Positions 53,686-61,994 of a stretch of 64,000 nucleotides of DNA are shown here, one piece after another; the first letter of the stretch is position 1, and each line of letters opens with the position of its first letter. A program made the position numbers and the translations under genes. A model generated the notes under the pieces. That model saw only the letters and a program-made list of their open reading frames with translations, was not told the DNA's origin and made no database searches. The stretch spans positions 248,001-312,000 of the forward strand of contig CALIAZ010000002.1 of assembly GCA_938045565.1 (NCBI GenBank), in the 5' to 3' direction. Source of the stretch: an uncultured Atopobium sp. GTDB lineage: Bacteria; Actinomycetota; Coriobacteriia; Coriobacteriales; Atopobiaceae.

Positions 53686-55121
53686 TACTCGGTAACTCCT
53701 TTTACAAAAATATCAAGCTGAGCAGACCTAGATGCCTTGGCGAGAAGAACGTCTCCTCGCTTCAGTACTGGTCCGAGCACGGTAAGTGCTTCGTTGACAT
53801 CACTGAACTGTTCAATTTTATCTTCCGAGAAACCCATGACGCGTGCGGCTTCAACCATTTCACGCGCGGCTCCCGTGCCAACAAAGGCAACAAGGTCTGG
53901 GTTCTTAGCGGCAATGTAAGCACCCACATAACCGTGGAGACGCTTCTCCTCTGGTCCAAGCTCGCCAATCTCTCCGATAAGAGCAATGCGACGGCCCTCC
54001 GCTGGCATCTGCATCAAAACGTCAAGGGCTGCAGCTGTTGAGTTAGGACTTGCATTGTAAGAGTCATCAATAATTTTTGCCCCACACGTTGCATCAAGCA
54101 CTGAAAGGCGCATGCGGGTGGCTGGCATCTGCTCAATAGCTTTTGCTGCAGCGTCAAGATCAAGACCAAGCGTCTCTATAGCCTCAAGTGCCAAAAGAAG
54201 GTCGTCGACAACAACGCGACCAGGTACCTCAAGAGTTACCGTGCGTGACCAGCCGGAAGCAGCGCTAATAGTGGCAGTTGGAAGGCCCTCCTCGTCAAGC
54301 GTAACCTGCTGTGCGCTCATGACGTCAGCCTCTGTTGCGCCCACTGTCTTGCAAACAACGTGAGCAGGACGAGCAAACTCGTCTGCAATGAACTTGGTGT
54401 AGTCCCCTGTCGAAGCCTGAATAAGCGTAGGCTCAATTGAGCCAAATGCGCGCATGCCAGAGACAATTTCTGCTTTGGCGCGCGCAATGTTTTCTCTGCT
54501 GCCGAGAAGACCAATGTGGCTGGTACCAACGTTGGTAATGACTGCCACTGTTGGACGAGCAACCGAGGTGAGCCTGGTAATCTCGCCGGCGTGATTCATG
54601 CCCAGCTCAAGAACAAGCACCTCGGTGTCTTCCGGAGTGGAAAGTACTGTGAGAGGCAGACCAATGAGGTTATTGTGATTGCCGGCGGTCGCGTGCACGC
54701 GACGGGTAGCGCTAATGCCGCGACGAAGCATTTCCTTGGTAGTAGTTTTACCGACCGATCCAGTTATGCCCACAACCAGCCAGTTTGGATGGGCTTCTCG
54801 CCAAGCAGCAGCAAGGGCTAGAAGGAACGCTTCACAGTCATCGTCAGCGGCTTCAAGAACGCTGACTCCTATGGCGGCCAGGTTGTCGAGCAAATTGTCT
54901 GCTACAGGCTCAGATGCCACAACAACAGCAGCGCCCGCTTGGGCAGCTGATAAGAGATAGGAGTTTCCATTGACCTTCTCGCCAGCAAAGGCCACAAAGA
55001 GCGAGTCTTCCTGGACCTCGCGAGAGTCAATGACGACTGAGCCCGCAACATCGCGGGTTCCGCGATGGAGCAGTCGTGCATGAGTGGCTGCGACTATCTG
55101 TTCAACCGAAAGCTTAACCAT
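53685..55121 (-). CDS. murF: UDP-MurNAc-tripeptide--D-alanyl-D-alanine ligase
   Basis: Adds D-Ala-D-Ala to complete the pentapeptide. N-terminal domain with VIDSREVQEDSLFVAFAGEKVNGN; ATP loop GITGSVGKTTTKEML; LELGMNHAGEI; the C-terminal IIDDSYNASPNSTAAALDVL and ALIGEIGELGPEEKRLH. Length 478. It directly follows the PBP gene; in most clusters murE lies between them, so murE is missing here. The MGFSEDK codons hold a CGAGAAACCC word. Confidence 0.96.
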   Translation of the reverse strand: MVKLSVEQIVAATHARLLHRGTRDVAGSVVIDSREVQEDSLFVAFAGEKVNGNSYLLSAAQAGAAVVVASEPVADNLLDNLAAIGVSVLEAADDDCEAFLLALAAAWREAHPNWLVVGITGSVGKTTTKEMLRRGISATRRVHATAGNHNNLIGLPLTVLSTPEDTEVLVLELGMNHAGEITRLTSVARPTVAVITNVGTSHIGLLGSRENIARAKAEIVSGMRAFGSIEPTLIQASTGDYTKFIADEFARPAHVVCKTVGATEADVMSAQQVTLDEEGLPTATISAASGWSRTVTLEVPGRVVVDDLLLALEAIETLGLDLDAAAKAIEQMPATRMRLSVLDATCGAKIIDDSYNASPNSTAAALDVLMQMPAEGRRIALIGEIGELGPEEKRLHGYVGAYIAAKNPDLVAFVGTGAAREMVEAARVMGFSEDKIEQFSDVNEALTVLGPVLKRGDVLLAKASRSAQLDIFVKGVTE

Positions 55122-55129
55122 GAGCTCTC

Positions 55130-56929
55130 CTAGTTATTGATTGGTTGAATATTAAGGCGTGTAGCTGCGTCTTTTGCAAATTGCGAGAAAACCACAGCGG
55201 CAGATTGCGATGCAAGTTGGTGGGTATCGTTAAGTCCAACGTAAACCATCAAATCAGATTCTGATGGATTCACGATACCGCAGAAGGAAGCAACAAAACC
55301 GGAATTCTCGCCGTACGAGCCGGTTTCTTCCACAACCTGCTGGCCCGTACCTGTTTTACCAGCAACGGTATAGCCATAGATACCTGCACGAACACCGGTA
55401 CCCTCTTTGACAACGGTGGTCATCATGTCAAGCTCGGCCGAAGCTGTGGAAGCAGAAATAACGTCTTTAGTAGGCCAGGTAACCTCTTGTCCACCCTTAG
55501 AAACCATAAAGTGTGGAGTCACCATAGTTCCCTTATTGGCAACAGCAGTATATGCACGAATGACCTGGATAAATGGGATTGCAAGACCCTGACCAAACGC
55601 CATGTTTCCGCCTGTTGGACCTTCATATTCGTCCAGAGAGCGGACTATTCCTGTGGCCTCACCAGGAAAGTCAATGCCTGTGGTGTGACCTATACCGAAC
55701 TTATCAATTCCTGCTGCAAAGCGCTCGTCGCCTATGAGCTGCGTCTCGAGGAAGGCCATACCAACGTTTGAGGAACGTCTGAGCATCTCTCTTACGCTCA
55801 TGTCCATGGCGCTAGTACGCCAGTCATCGTCGGTAACCTTGTTATCTCCAACTTTAAGCTCGGTTGGGATGTTGAAGGTTGAATCTGGACCAAAGAGGTT
55901 GTTGTCTACACCAATTGAGGTCGTAATTACCTTAAATACCGAGCCAGGCTCATAGATACTTGAGACTAACTTGAGGTTGAGGGATTCGTAGTCAACGCCG
56001 TTATCGCTCTTAAAATCTGGAAGAGGGTACGAAGCGGCGGCATAGATTTCTCCGGTACGAGGATTCATGGCCATGATTGAGCCGCCCTGCTGGGCCTCAA
56101 AGTCTTTAACTGCTGCAGTAAGCTGCTCTTCTGCCTTCTTCTGGAGCTCAATATCAATGGAAAGAACAATGTCCTGTCCATTTTGTGCCTCAGTAATATT
56201 TGAAGTACCGCCAGCAATTGGCGTACCACCAGCGCCGGTCTCAACGATCATGTGGCCATTAGTACCTGCAAGAATATCGTTGTAGTAATACTCAAGGCCA
56301 GAAGCGCCCTCGTTATCCGCGTTTACAAAGCCCAGAATCTGAACGCCAACGTTGCCATAAGGATAGACGCGCTTGGTGTTATTAACAAAATAGACGCCCT
56401 TGAGGTTCTTCTCGTCAAGTGCTTTTTCAATCTTAGAAGCAGTATCAGTGTCAACACGACGACGCACATAGACAAATGTGGTGTCTTGCTGCAGATCCCC
56501 AAGATAGTCTGAAGGGCTTCCGCCTAAAAACGAGGCAAAAACCTGGGCTACGGAGCTTGCATCTTTAATCTCTGAAGGATTGGCGTAGATATCTTTGCAG
56601 TCAACGCTCATGGCTAAGACGTTGCCGTTGCGGTCGTAAATGGTGCCGCGGCGAGCGTGTAAGACAATATCGTTGGTGCGGTTATTCTCGGCGCCCTTTG
56701 CAAGATCTGCTGCCGTAAAGATTTGCAGCCAAGCAAGCCTAAGAACAACAATTACCACCATAATGGCCATAGCAGCTGCTACGCGACGGAGTCTACCTTC
56801 AGGGCCAACACCATCCGAGCCACCGCTGCTACCACGATGACCACGAAAATGCACACGAGAGGCCTCGTCGTACGAGGCCTCAGGAGTTTTTCTGCGCGAT
56901 GCGCGAGTATGTCGATTCTGCGTACTCAC
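55130..56929 (-). CDS. ftsI: Septal class B penicillin-binding protein (FtsI/PBP2-like)
   Basis: Monofunctional transpeptidase that crosslinks septal peptidoglycan. A 45-residue basic cytosolic tail precedes one membrane helix (about 49-71). The PBP dimer domain starts RRGTIYDRNGNVLA. The transpeptidase motifs are S330-x-x-K in EPGSVFKV, SSN (386-388) and KTGTG (525-529). At 599 residues it lacks C-terminal PASTA domains. It follows an FtsL-like gene in the standard order, so it is the division-specific enzyme and the likely partner of FtsW. Confidence 0.94.
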   Translation of the reverse strand: MSTQNRHTRASRRKTPEASYDEASRVHFRGHRGSSGGSDGVGPEGRLRRVAAAMAIMVVIVVLRLAWLQIFTAADLAKGAENNRTNDIVLHARRGTIYDRNGNVLAMSVDCKDIYANPSEIKDASSVAQVFASFLGGSPSDYLGDLQQDTTFVYVRRRVDTDTASKIEKALDEKNLKGVYFVNNTKRVYPYGNVGVQILGFVNADNEGASGLEYYYNDILAGTNGHMIVETGAGGTPIAGGTSNITEAQNGQDIVLSIDIELQKKAEEQLTAAVKDFEAQQGGSIMAMNPRTGEIYAAASYPLPDFKSDNGVDYESLNLKLVSSIYEPGSVFKVITTSIGVDNNLFGPDSTFNIPTELKVGDNKVTDDDWRTSAMDMSVREMLRRSSNVGMAFLETQLIGDERFAAGIDKFGIGHTTGIDFPGEATGIVRSLDEYEGPTGGNMAFGQGLAIPFIQVIRAYTAVANKGTMVTPHFMVSKGGQEVTWPTKDVISASTASAELDMMTTVVKEGTGVRAGIYGYTVAGKTGTGQQVVEETGSYGENSGFVASFCGIVNPSESDLMVYVGLNDTHQLASQSAAVVFSQFAKDAATRLNIQPINN

Positions 56930-56945
56930 AACGTATATTTTACGC

Positions 56946-57365
56946 CTAAGCGTTGTTGCTTACATCTACAACAGAACGATTTGTCTCAAGAGTCATACCG
57001 TAATTCTGAGTAGCAATACGCTCAATGCGTGTAGTGCTTGCAAGCAGAGAGCGAGAAACGCGCAGGGAATCGTTAGTTGCGGTTGTTGCGCGCATTTCAT
57101 TTCTGATGACGTTATTAGCCTGAAGAGTAGAAACCGTAGCGGTAGAGATACCAATACGGACAACACCAAGTGTCAGGAAGAGTGCTGCAGCAACAGCAAT
57201 AAGCTTGACTCGCTGGATGAACTGGCTGCTTACGCCACGGCGAGCATCAGCATCAAGGCCGCCACCAGGGACAACCTCAAAAGATGTGCGAGTGCTCTGT
57301 TCAGGAGCGTACTCATGCTCAAACTGAGTTGTGCGTGCTACAGCTTCTGATCCGTAACGTGCCAT
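56946..57365 (-). CDS. ftsL: FtsL-like bitopic division protein
   Basis: A 139-residue protein with a 50-residue cytosolic part, one membrane helix (LIAVAAALFLTLGVVRIGI) and a short extracytoplasmic coiled coil (QANNVIRNEMRATTATNDSLRVSRSLLASTTRIERIAT) ending YGMTLETNRSVVDV. The topology, length and position between rsmH and ftsI match FtsL, but sequence conservation in this family is low, so the name rests mainly on context. FtsL joins FtsQ/DivIB and activates FtsW-FtsI. Confidence 0.78.
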   Translation of the reverse strand: MARYGSEAVARTTQFEHEYAPEQSTRTSFEVVPGGGLDADARRGVSSQFIQRVKLIAVAAALFLTLGVVRIGISTATVSTLQANNVIRNEMRATTATNDSLRVSRSLLASTTRIERIATQNYGMTLETNRSVVDVSNNA

Positions 57366-57423
57366 TAAACTTCAATCCCTTCAAAAACTTCTTCACAACA
57401 AGCAACAAGTGCTATGGGGTACT

Positions 57424-58407
57424 TCATTTCTCTGGGTCGCGTTTAACCGCTACCCTCATCAGGGCGCTTCTCGCCCTTGGGTTGCGCTCAATCTCTTCTG
57501 GAGTGGCCACAAGAGGTTTGCGCGTAATCACGTCAACTATCGGCACTTGACCGCACATACAAACCGGAAGGTCTGGCGGGCAGATACAACCTTGGCTCAG
57601 CTCGGAGAACACGTGTTTGACAATGCGATCTTCAAGCGAGTGGTACGAGATAACGCAAATCCTGCCTCCTGGATTAGCCCAAGAAATTGCAGAGCGAAGT
57701 CCGCGCTCCAAAACCTCAAGCTCATGGTTCACTTCAATACGAAGTGCTTGGAACGTCTTTCTGGCAGGATGTCCGCCGTGACGACGCGCTGCTGCGGGAA
57801 TTGCCGCCTTGATTACCTCAACAAGATCAAGTGTCGTTTGGATGGGACGCTTTTCTCGCGTTTGTACAATGCGTCGTGCAATGCGTGAGGCAAATTTCTC
57901 GTCTCCGTAAATTCGAAGGATTCGGGCGAGGTCGGCTTCGTTGTAGGTGTTGATGACCTCTTGTGCAGTTGGAGTTTGTTTGCCCGGGTCCATTCGCATA
58001 TCCAACGGGGCATCTTCGTGGTACGAAAAGCCTCGCTCTGGGATATCAAGCTGAGGAGAAGAAACACCAATATCAAAAAGGAAACAGTCAACTCCGGGGA
58101 CTTCTGCAGAAACGAGAAGTTCATCGAGGTCGCCAAAATTTCCCTTAAGCGGTAAAAACTCCGCGTTTGGTACTTCTTGCTTCAGGCGAGCAGCTGCTGC
58201 TTGATGAGCCATTGCGTCCTGGTCAATTCCAATGGAAAGACCATCTGGAGCAATCAGCTTTGCCATCTCTACGGTGTGGCCCGCTCCTCCCAAGGTGCAG
58301 TCGCAAACAACTTCACCTGGCTTGGGGTCCAGCTCGCGCAGCACTTCTGTAAGCATTACTGGTTGGTGCCGATATTCGACTTTCAAGTTACCGTCTTCTA
58401 CCTTCAC
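57424..58407 (-). CDS. rsmH: 16S rRNA (cytosine1402-N4)-methyltransferase
   Basis: SAM-dependent methyltransferase of the 30S P site (MraW). HQPVMLTEVLREL near the start, DCTLGGAGHTVEMAK (SAM motif I), GIDQDAMAH, DIGVSSPQLDIPERGFSY, DMRMDPGKQTPTAQEVINTY, RRHGGHPARKTFQALRIEVN and SYHSLEDRIVKHVF are all family hallmarks. Length 327. It directly follows mraZ, 15 bp apart, as in nearly all dcw clusters. Confidence 0.97.
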   Translation of the reverse strand: MKVEDGNLKVEYRHQPVMLTEVLRELDPKPGEVVCDCTLGGAGHTVEMAKLIAPDGLSIGIDQDAMAHQAAAARLKQEVPNAEFLPLKGNFGDLDELLVSAEVPGVDCFLFDIGVSSPQLDIPERGFSYHEDAPLDMRMDPGKQTPTAQEVINTYNEADLARILRIYGDEKFASRIARRIVQTREKRPIQTTLDLVEVIKAAIPAAARRHGGHPARKTFQALRIEVNHELEVLERGLRSAISWANPGGRICVISYHSLEDRIVKHVFSELSQGCICPPDLPVCMCGQVPIVDVITRKPLVATPEEIERNPRARSALMRVAVKRDPEK

Positions 58408-58422
58408 GATCTTCTCGCCTCA

Positions 58423-58857
58423 CTAGGCGCCAAAGATGAGGTCCTCGAGCGTTGCAACGCGGTCATCTGCCGAGAAGAGGCTGTTCCACTTGTTGGTGTT
58501 CCAAATCTCAAAGTGGTCGCCGTTACCGACAATAGTGACGTCGCGGTCAAGCTGGAGCTTCTCCCTAGCCTGTGGATCGGACTCGTCAATCTTTCCCAGA
58601 GCAACACGGCCGGCCGAGTCAATGTCGACGGTTGTTGCTGCTGCGTTCAGCATGCGAAGTGCTGTGACGTCGTCACGGTTCCTTGGGTTGAGGTTCAGAC
58701 TTGCAATCCAAGCCTCATACGCCTCAGGTGAGTAGCCGTAAAGCGCGTCCTGTCGACGGAGCAAGATGACAACATCGCCAAGCTGCTTGCGCTGAGGTGC
58801 AGGAAGAGTCACGCGAATCTTGGAGTCCAGCGAACGCTGATACTGACCAGTAAGCAT
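58423..58857 (-). CDS. mraZ: Transcriptional regulator MraZ
   Basis: DNA-binding AbrB-fold protein, first gene of the dcw cluster, which represses or tunes its own operon. With ATG at 58855-58857 it has 144 residues: MLTGQYQRSLDSKIRVTLPAPQRKQL begins the first MraZ domain and TTVDIDSAGRVALG the second; both D-x-x-G/S-R elements are visible, slightly degenerate in the first (DSKIRVTLP). The ATG follows GGGGGAG by 2 nt; a longer frame upstream runs through the operator and was rejected. Upstream lie four AGTGT-type boxes at 10-bp spacing. Confidence 0.95.
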   Translation of the reverse strand: MLTGQYQRSLDSKIRVTLPAPQRKQLGDVVILLRRQDALYGYSPEAYEAWIASLNLNPRNRDDVTALRMLNAAATTVDIDSAGRVALGKIDESDPQAREKLQLDRDVTIVGNGDHFEIWNTNKWNSLFSADDRVATLEDLIFGA

Positions 58858-58958
58858 GTCTCCCCCTTTCACGTTGGCGCCCCTTGCCGCGCGGGCTGTG
58901 TTTGTGTTGTGTGTGCGCGGCAACGCCTGGGCATAGTCCGTCGATTGAACGTGGAATA

Positions 58959-58964
58959 AATATA
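58959..58964 (-). promoter_or_regulatory. Candidate -10 of the dcw operon
   Basis: TATATT on the minus strand, 10 bp downstream of the MraZ-type boxes. No consensus -35 is present at 17 bp; that position lies inside the boxes. Confidence 0.35.
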
Positions 58965-58974
58965 ACTCATTTCG

Positions 58975-59009
58975 ACACTTACACACACTAGAAAACACTT
59001 TCCAACACC
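58975..59009 (-). promoter_or_regulatory. MraZ operator: four direct boxes with 10-bp period
   Basis: On the minus strand GGTGT, AGTGT, AGTGT and AGTGT begin at 59009, 58999, 58989 and 58979, each separated by exactly 5 nt. MraZ in other bacteria binds direct G-rich pentamers with the same 10-bp phasing, so this is the likely autoregulatory site. Confidence 0.7.
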
Positions 59010-59273
59010 AAGTATTTTTCTTATGGTTTAGCTGGGGTTTAACGAAAATATAAATTGATGGAGTAAGACCACAATATGTAGTATTTAAAAAAATCCGAAC
59101 TACAAAAGAACGGATTTTCTTAGTCTTGGACCCAATTTATTAATTTTTTATGAAGTGAAAATTTTTGAGAAAATTGTGGTGAACTCGTGACGAAAATCAC
59201 ACGTTACTCAAACAAAATCCCCACCTTGCTTTTACGCAGTCACCACTTTGCCTCACGATTGCATTAAGCGCGT
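59010..59273. other. AT-rich spacer between xerD and mraZ
   Basis: No gene seen. It holds the xerD terminator (59087-59118) and otherwise AT-rich sequence with no recognised element. Confidence 0.6.
59087..59118 (-). terminator. Terminator downstream of xerD
   Basis: AAAATCCG and CGGATTTT pair around 13-14 nt. On the minus strand the hairpin runs into TTTTTTTAAATAC. It isolates the xerD transcript from the mraZ promoter. Confidence 0.75.
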
Positions 59274-60182
59274 TTATTTGTCCGCGTGAACGTGGGCTCT
59301 TGGGTGAGCCTCAAGGTACACGTCTCTAATGTGCGACCTATCTACGTGCGTATAGAGCTGCGTGGTTGAAATATCAACATGTCCTAAAAGCTCCTGCACC
59401 GAGCGAAGATCAGCGCCACCCTCTAGAAGGTGTGTGGCAAAACTGTGGCGCAGTGTGTGAGGATGCAAACCTTCAATCCCCACTACCCTGCCGTAATTTG
59501 CCACCAGTTTATGTACCGACTGGCGAGAAATATGTCCACCTCTGGCGTTTACAAACACCTCAGACACCTGGCCGTGCTTAAGCAAAAGTGAACGAGCTTC
59601 ATAAAGGTATGTTTTAAGTGCACGATGCGCAGAGCCTAACACGGGGACTACGCGCTCTTTGGAACCCTTACCAAAAACACGCAAGAGTTCATCTTCTAGA
59701 AGGACACCTCGAACCTCAAGATCGCAAAGCTCAGACACACGAAGCCCACACCCATACAGCAACTCAAGTATGGCTCTATCTCGAATGCCTAGGGGCGAAT
59801 TAGGAAATGGCTGATCAAGCAGCTCTTCTGCCTTCTCTTGAGAGATAACATCAGGAAGCCTTTGAATTCTTGCTGCGGTAGGTAAATCTTCAGCTGGAGA
59901 TGACTCACAAATTTGCTCAACAGCCATAAACTTGTGGAAGTTTCTAAGTGCCGCAGTGTGGCGCTCAACCGAAGCTGGAGCCATACCTAAATCTCTAAGA
60001 GAGCCTATGTACTCTTCAACATCGGAGCGAGTCACCTGGTTGGGCAAAGTAATCTTTTTGCCATTCAGCCAAAGCAAATAACCTTCTAAATCTCTGGTAT
60101 AGGCATCAAGCGTATTTACAGAAAGACCTCGCTCAACAGCAACGTACGCTAAAAATTCTGTACGCGCCTGAGCGAGGTCCAT
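59274..60182 (-). CDS. xerD: Site-specific tyrosine recombinase XerD
   Basis: Resolves chromosome dimers at dif with XerC. N-terminal SAM-like domain (FLAYVAVERGLSVNTLDAYTRDLEGYL), then the catalytic domain with R148 (GLRVSEL), K172 (GKGSKER), H242 and R245 (HPHTLRHSFATHLLEGGADLRSVQELLGH), H268 and nucleophile Y277 (STTQLYTHV). All six residues are present. The 302-residue length and lack of neighbouring mobile genes argue for the housekeeping enzyme and against an integrase. It is downstream of pyrG, 28 bp apart. Confidence 0.93.
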   Translation of the reverse strand: MDLAQARTEFLAYVAVERGLSVNTLDAYTRDLEGYLLWLNGKKITLPNQVTRSDVEEYIGSLRDLGMAPASVERHTAALRNFHKFMAVEQICESSPAEDLPTAARIQRLPDVISQEKAEELLDQPFPNSPLGIRDRAILELLYGCGLRVSELCDLEVRGVLLEDELLRVFGKGSKERVVPVLGSAHRALKTYLYEARSLLLKHGQVSEVFVNARGGHISRQSVHKLVANYGRVVGIEGLHPHTLRHSFATHLLEGGADLRSVQELLGHVDISTTQLYTHVDRSHIRDVYLEAHPRAHVHADK

Positions 60183-60210
60183 AAGTATTCTTCCCTATTA
60201 AAAATTCTGC

Positions 60211-61860
60211 TTAGAGAGCCTGGTTTACATCATGACGGTCAACACCCTCATGATGAGCGATTGCTGCACGTGCAAACTCACGGAACAAAGGTGCAGGATG
60301 AGTTGGACGGCTCTTGAACTCTGGGTGTGCCTGGCTTGCAACAAACCAAGGGTGAACAGACTCTGGAAGCTCAATCATCTCTACGAGGCGATCGTCTGGA
60401 GAAACACCAGAAACGACCAGACCAGCCTCAACAAGCTGATTACGGAATACGTTGCTTACCTCATAGCGGTGACGATGACGCTCGTAAACCAAGTTGTTGC
60501 CATATGCCTCGTGTGCAAGAGTTCCCTCAACAACCTTGCAAGGATAAGAACCAAGGCGCATGGTACCGCCCTTGTCAGTAATATCCTCCTGATCAGGCAT
60601 AAGATCGATGACAGGATATGGAGTATCTGGACCAAACTCTGCTGAATTTGCACCCTCCATGCCGCAGACGTCACGAGCAAACTCAGTAACAGCCATCTGC
60701 ATACCAAGGCAAACACCAAGGTAAGGAATCTTGAGCTCACGGGCACGACGAATAGCAACCATCTTACCCTCTACACCGCGAAGACCAAAGCCACCAGGAA
60801 CCAAAATGCCATCTGCACCAGCAAGCTCCTGCTCTACGTCTTCTTCTGTCAGCTCTTCACCATTTACCAGGCGGATATCAACGTGTCTGCCATAGAAAAT
60901 ACCAGAGTGGTGAAGTGCCTCAATAACAGAAAGGTAGGCATCAGGCAGCTGCGTATACTTGCCGACAACATAAATTCTTGTTGTGTCTTCAAGCGCATTT
61001 GCCTTATGCATAGCGGTAGTAAATGCTTCCCAACTGCCAAGATCACTTAGACGGACTTCAAGACCAAGGCGCTCAAGTACCTTCTTGTCAAATCCCTGTG
61101 CTGCCAGATGTGCTGGAACATCGTAAATTGAAGGTAAATCGTTGTTTTCAAAAACACAATCTGCATCAACGTCGCAGAAATTAGCGATTTTCTCGCGAAT
61201 AGATTCATCCACAGAATGGCTAGAACGGCACACGATAAAGTCTGGCTGAATACCAAGGGAACGAAGCTCTTTTACGGAGTGCTGCGTAGGCTTAGTCTTG
61301 ACCTCATGAGCAGCAGCAATATAAGGAACAAGGCTCACGTGAATAATAGCAACGTTGCTTGCGCCACGCTCTTTTCTAAACTGGCGAATTGCCTCAACAA
61401 AAGGCTGAGACTCAATATCACCAATAGTGCCACCAAGCTCTGTGATGACTATATCAGCATTAGTAACCTCTTCAATGCGAGCAAAACGAGCCTTAATTGC
61501 ATCAGTTACATGAGGAATTACCTGAACTGTTCCGCCAAGGAAGTCTCCAGCGCGCTCTCGCTGAATCAAAGACTGATAAATGAGGCCAGTGGTGAAGTTA
61601 GACTCCCTGGTAAGATTCTCGTCAATAAAGCGCTCATAATGACCAAGGTCAAGGTCAGTCTCTTTACCGTCCTCAGTAACAAAAACCTCACCATGCTGGA
61701 AAGGACTCATAGTGCCTGGATCAACATTGAGATATGGGTCAGCTTTTTGCATCATGACCTTATAGCCACGAGCCTTAAGAAGTCGGCCGAGAGATGCAGC
61801 AGTGATTCCTTTTCCAAGAGATGAAACAACGCCACCTGTTACAAATATGTGCTTGGTCAT
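60211..61860 (-). CDS. pyrG: CTP synthase
   Basis: Glutamine-dependent amination of UTP to CTP. The synthetase domain starts [30 protein letters not shown]; later [39 protein letters not shown] and [24 protein letters not shown]. The glutaminase domain has [11 protein letters not shown], the Cys nucleophile in GVCLGMQ, and the His-Glu pair in [11 protein letters not shown]. Length 549. A leader stem-loop covers the ribosome site. It heads pyrG-xerD. Confidence 0.97.
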   Translation of the reverse strand: MTKHIFVTGGVVSSLGKGITAASLGRLLKARGYKVMMQKADPYLNVDPGTMSPFQHGEVFVTEDGKETDLDLGHYERFIDENLTRESNFTTGLIYQSLIQRERAGDFLGGTVQVIPHVTDAIKARFARIEEVTNADIVITELGGTIGDIESQPFVEAIRQFRKERGASNVAIIHVSLVPYIAAAHEVKTKPTQHSVKELRSLGIQPDFIVCRSSHSVDESIREKIANFCDVDADCVFENNDLPSIYDVPAHLAAQGFDKKVLERLGLEVRLSDLGSWEAFTTAMHKANALEDTTRIYVVGKYTQLPDAYLSVIEALHHSGIFYGRHVDIRLVNGEELTEEDVEQELAGADGILVPGGFGLRGVEGKMVAIRRARELKIPYLGVCLGMQMAVTEFARDVCGMEGANSAEFGPDTPYPVIDLMPDQEDITDKGGTMRLGSYPCKVVEGTLAHEAYGNNLVYERHRHRYEVSNVFRNQLVEAGLVVSGVSPDDRLVEMIELPESVHPWFVASQAHPEFKSRPTHPAPLFREFARAAIAHHEGVDRHDVNQAL

Positions 61861-61868
61861 GGATTACT

Positions 61869-61904
61869 CCCGTAGGTAAGATTAGCCAATTACATTTCTA
61901 CGGG
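61869..61904 (-). promoter_or_regulatory. Stem covering the pyrG ribosome site
   Basis: On the minus strand CCCGTAG (61904-61898) pairs with CTACGGG (61875-61869). The 3' arm overlaps the GGGAG Shine-Dalgarno, 8 nt before the pyrG ATG. This could lower translation unless opened. Confidence 0.4.
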
Positions 61905-61994
61905 TCTTTATATTATTCCGCTTTAAGGCCCATAGTGCCGAGAAATTTAATCTCCAAACAAATACATTGTTATGTCCATGTAGTTCTGAAAAAT

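Noticed and set aside
2161..53835. Reading the CGAGAAACCC word as a Chi or KOPS-type strand-biased signal
   Set aside because: The 12 exact copies are split six to six between strands within one window, which is not what an oriented signal should show, although the window may span unknown replichore structure.
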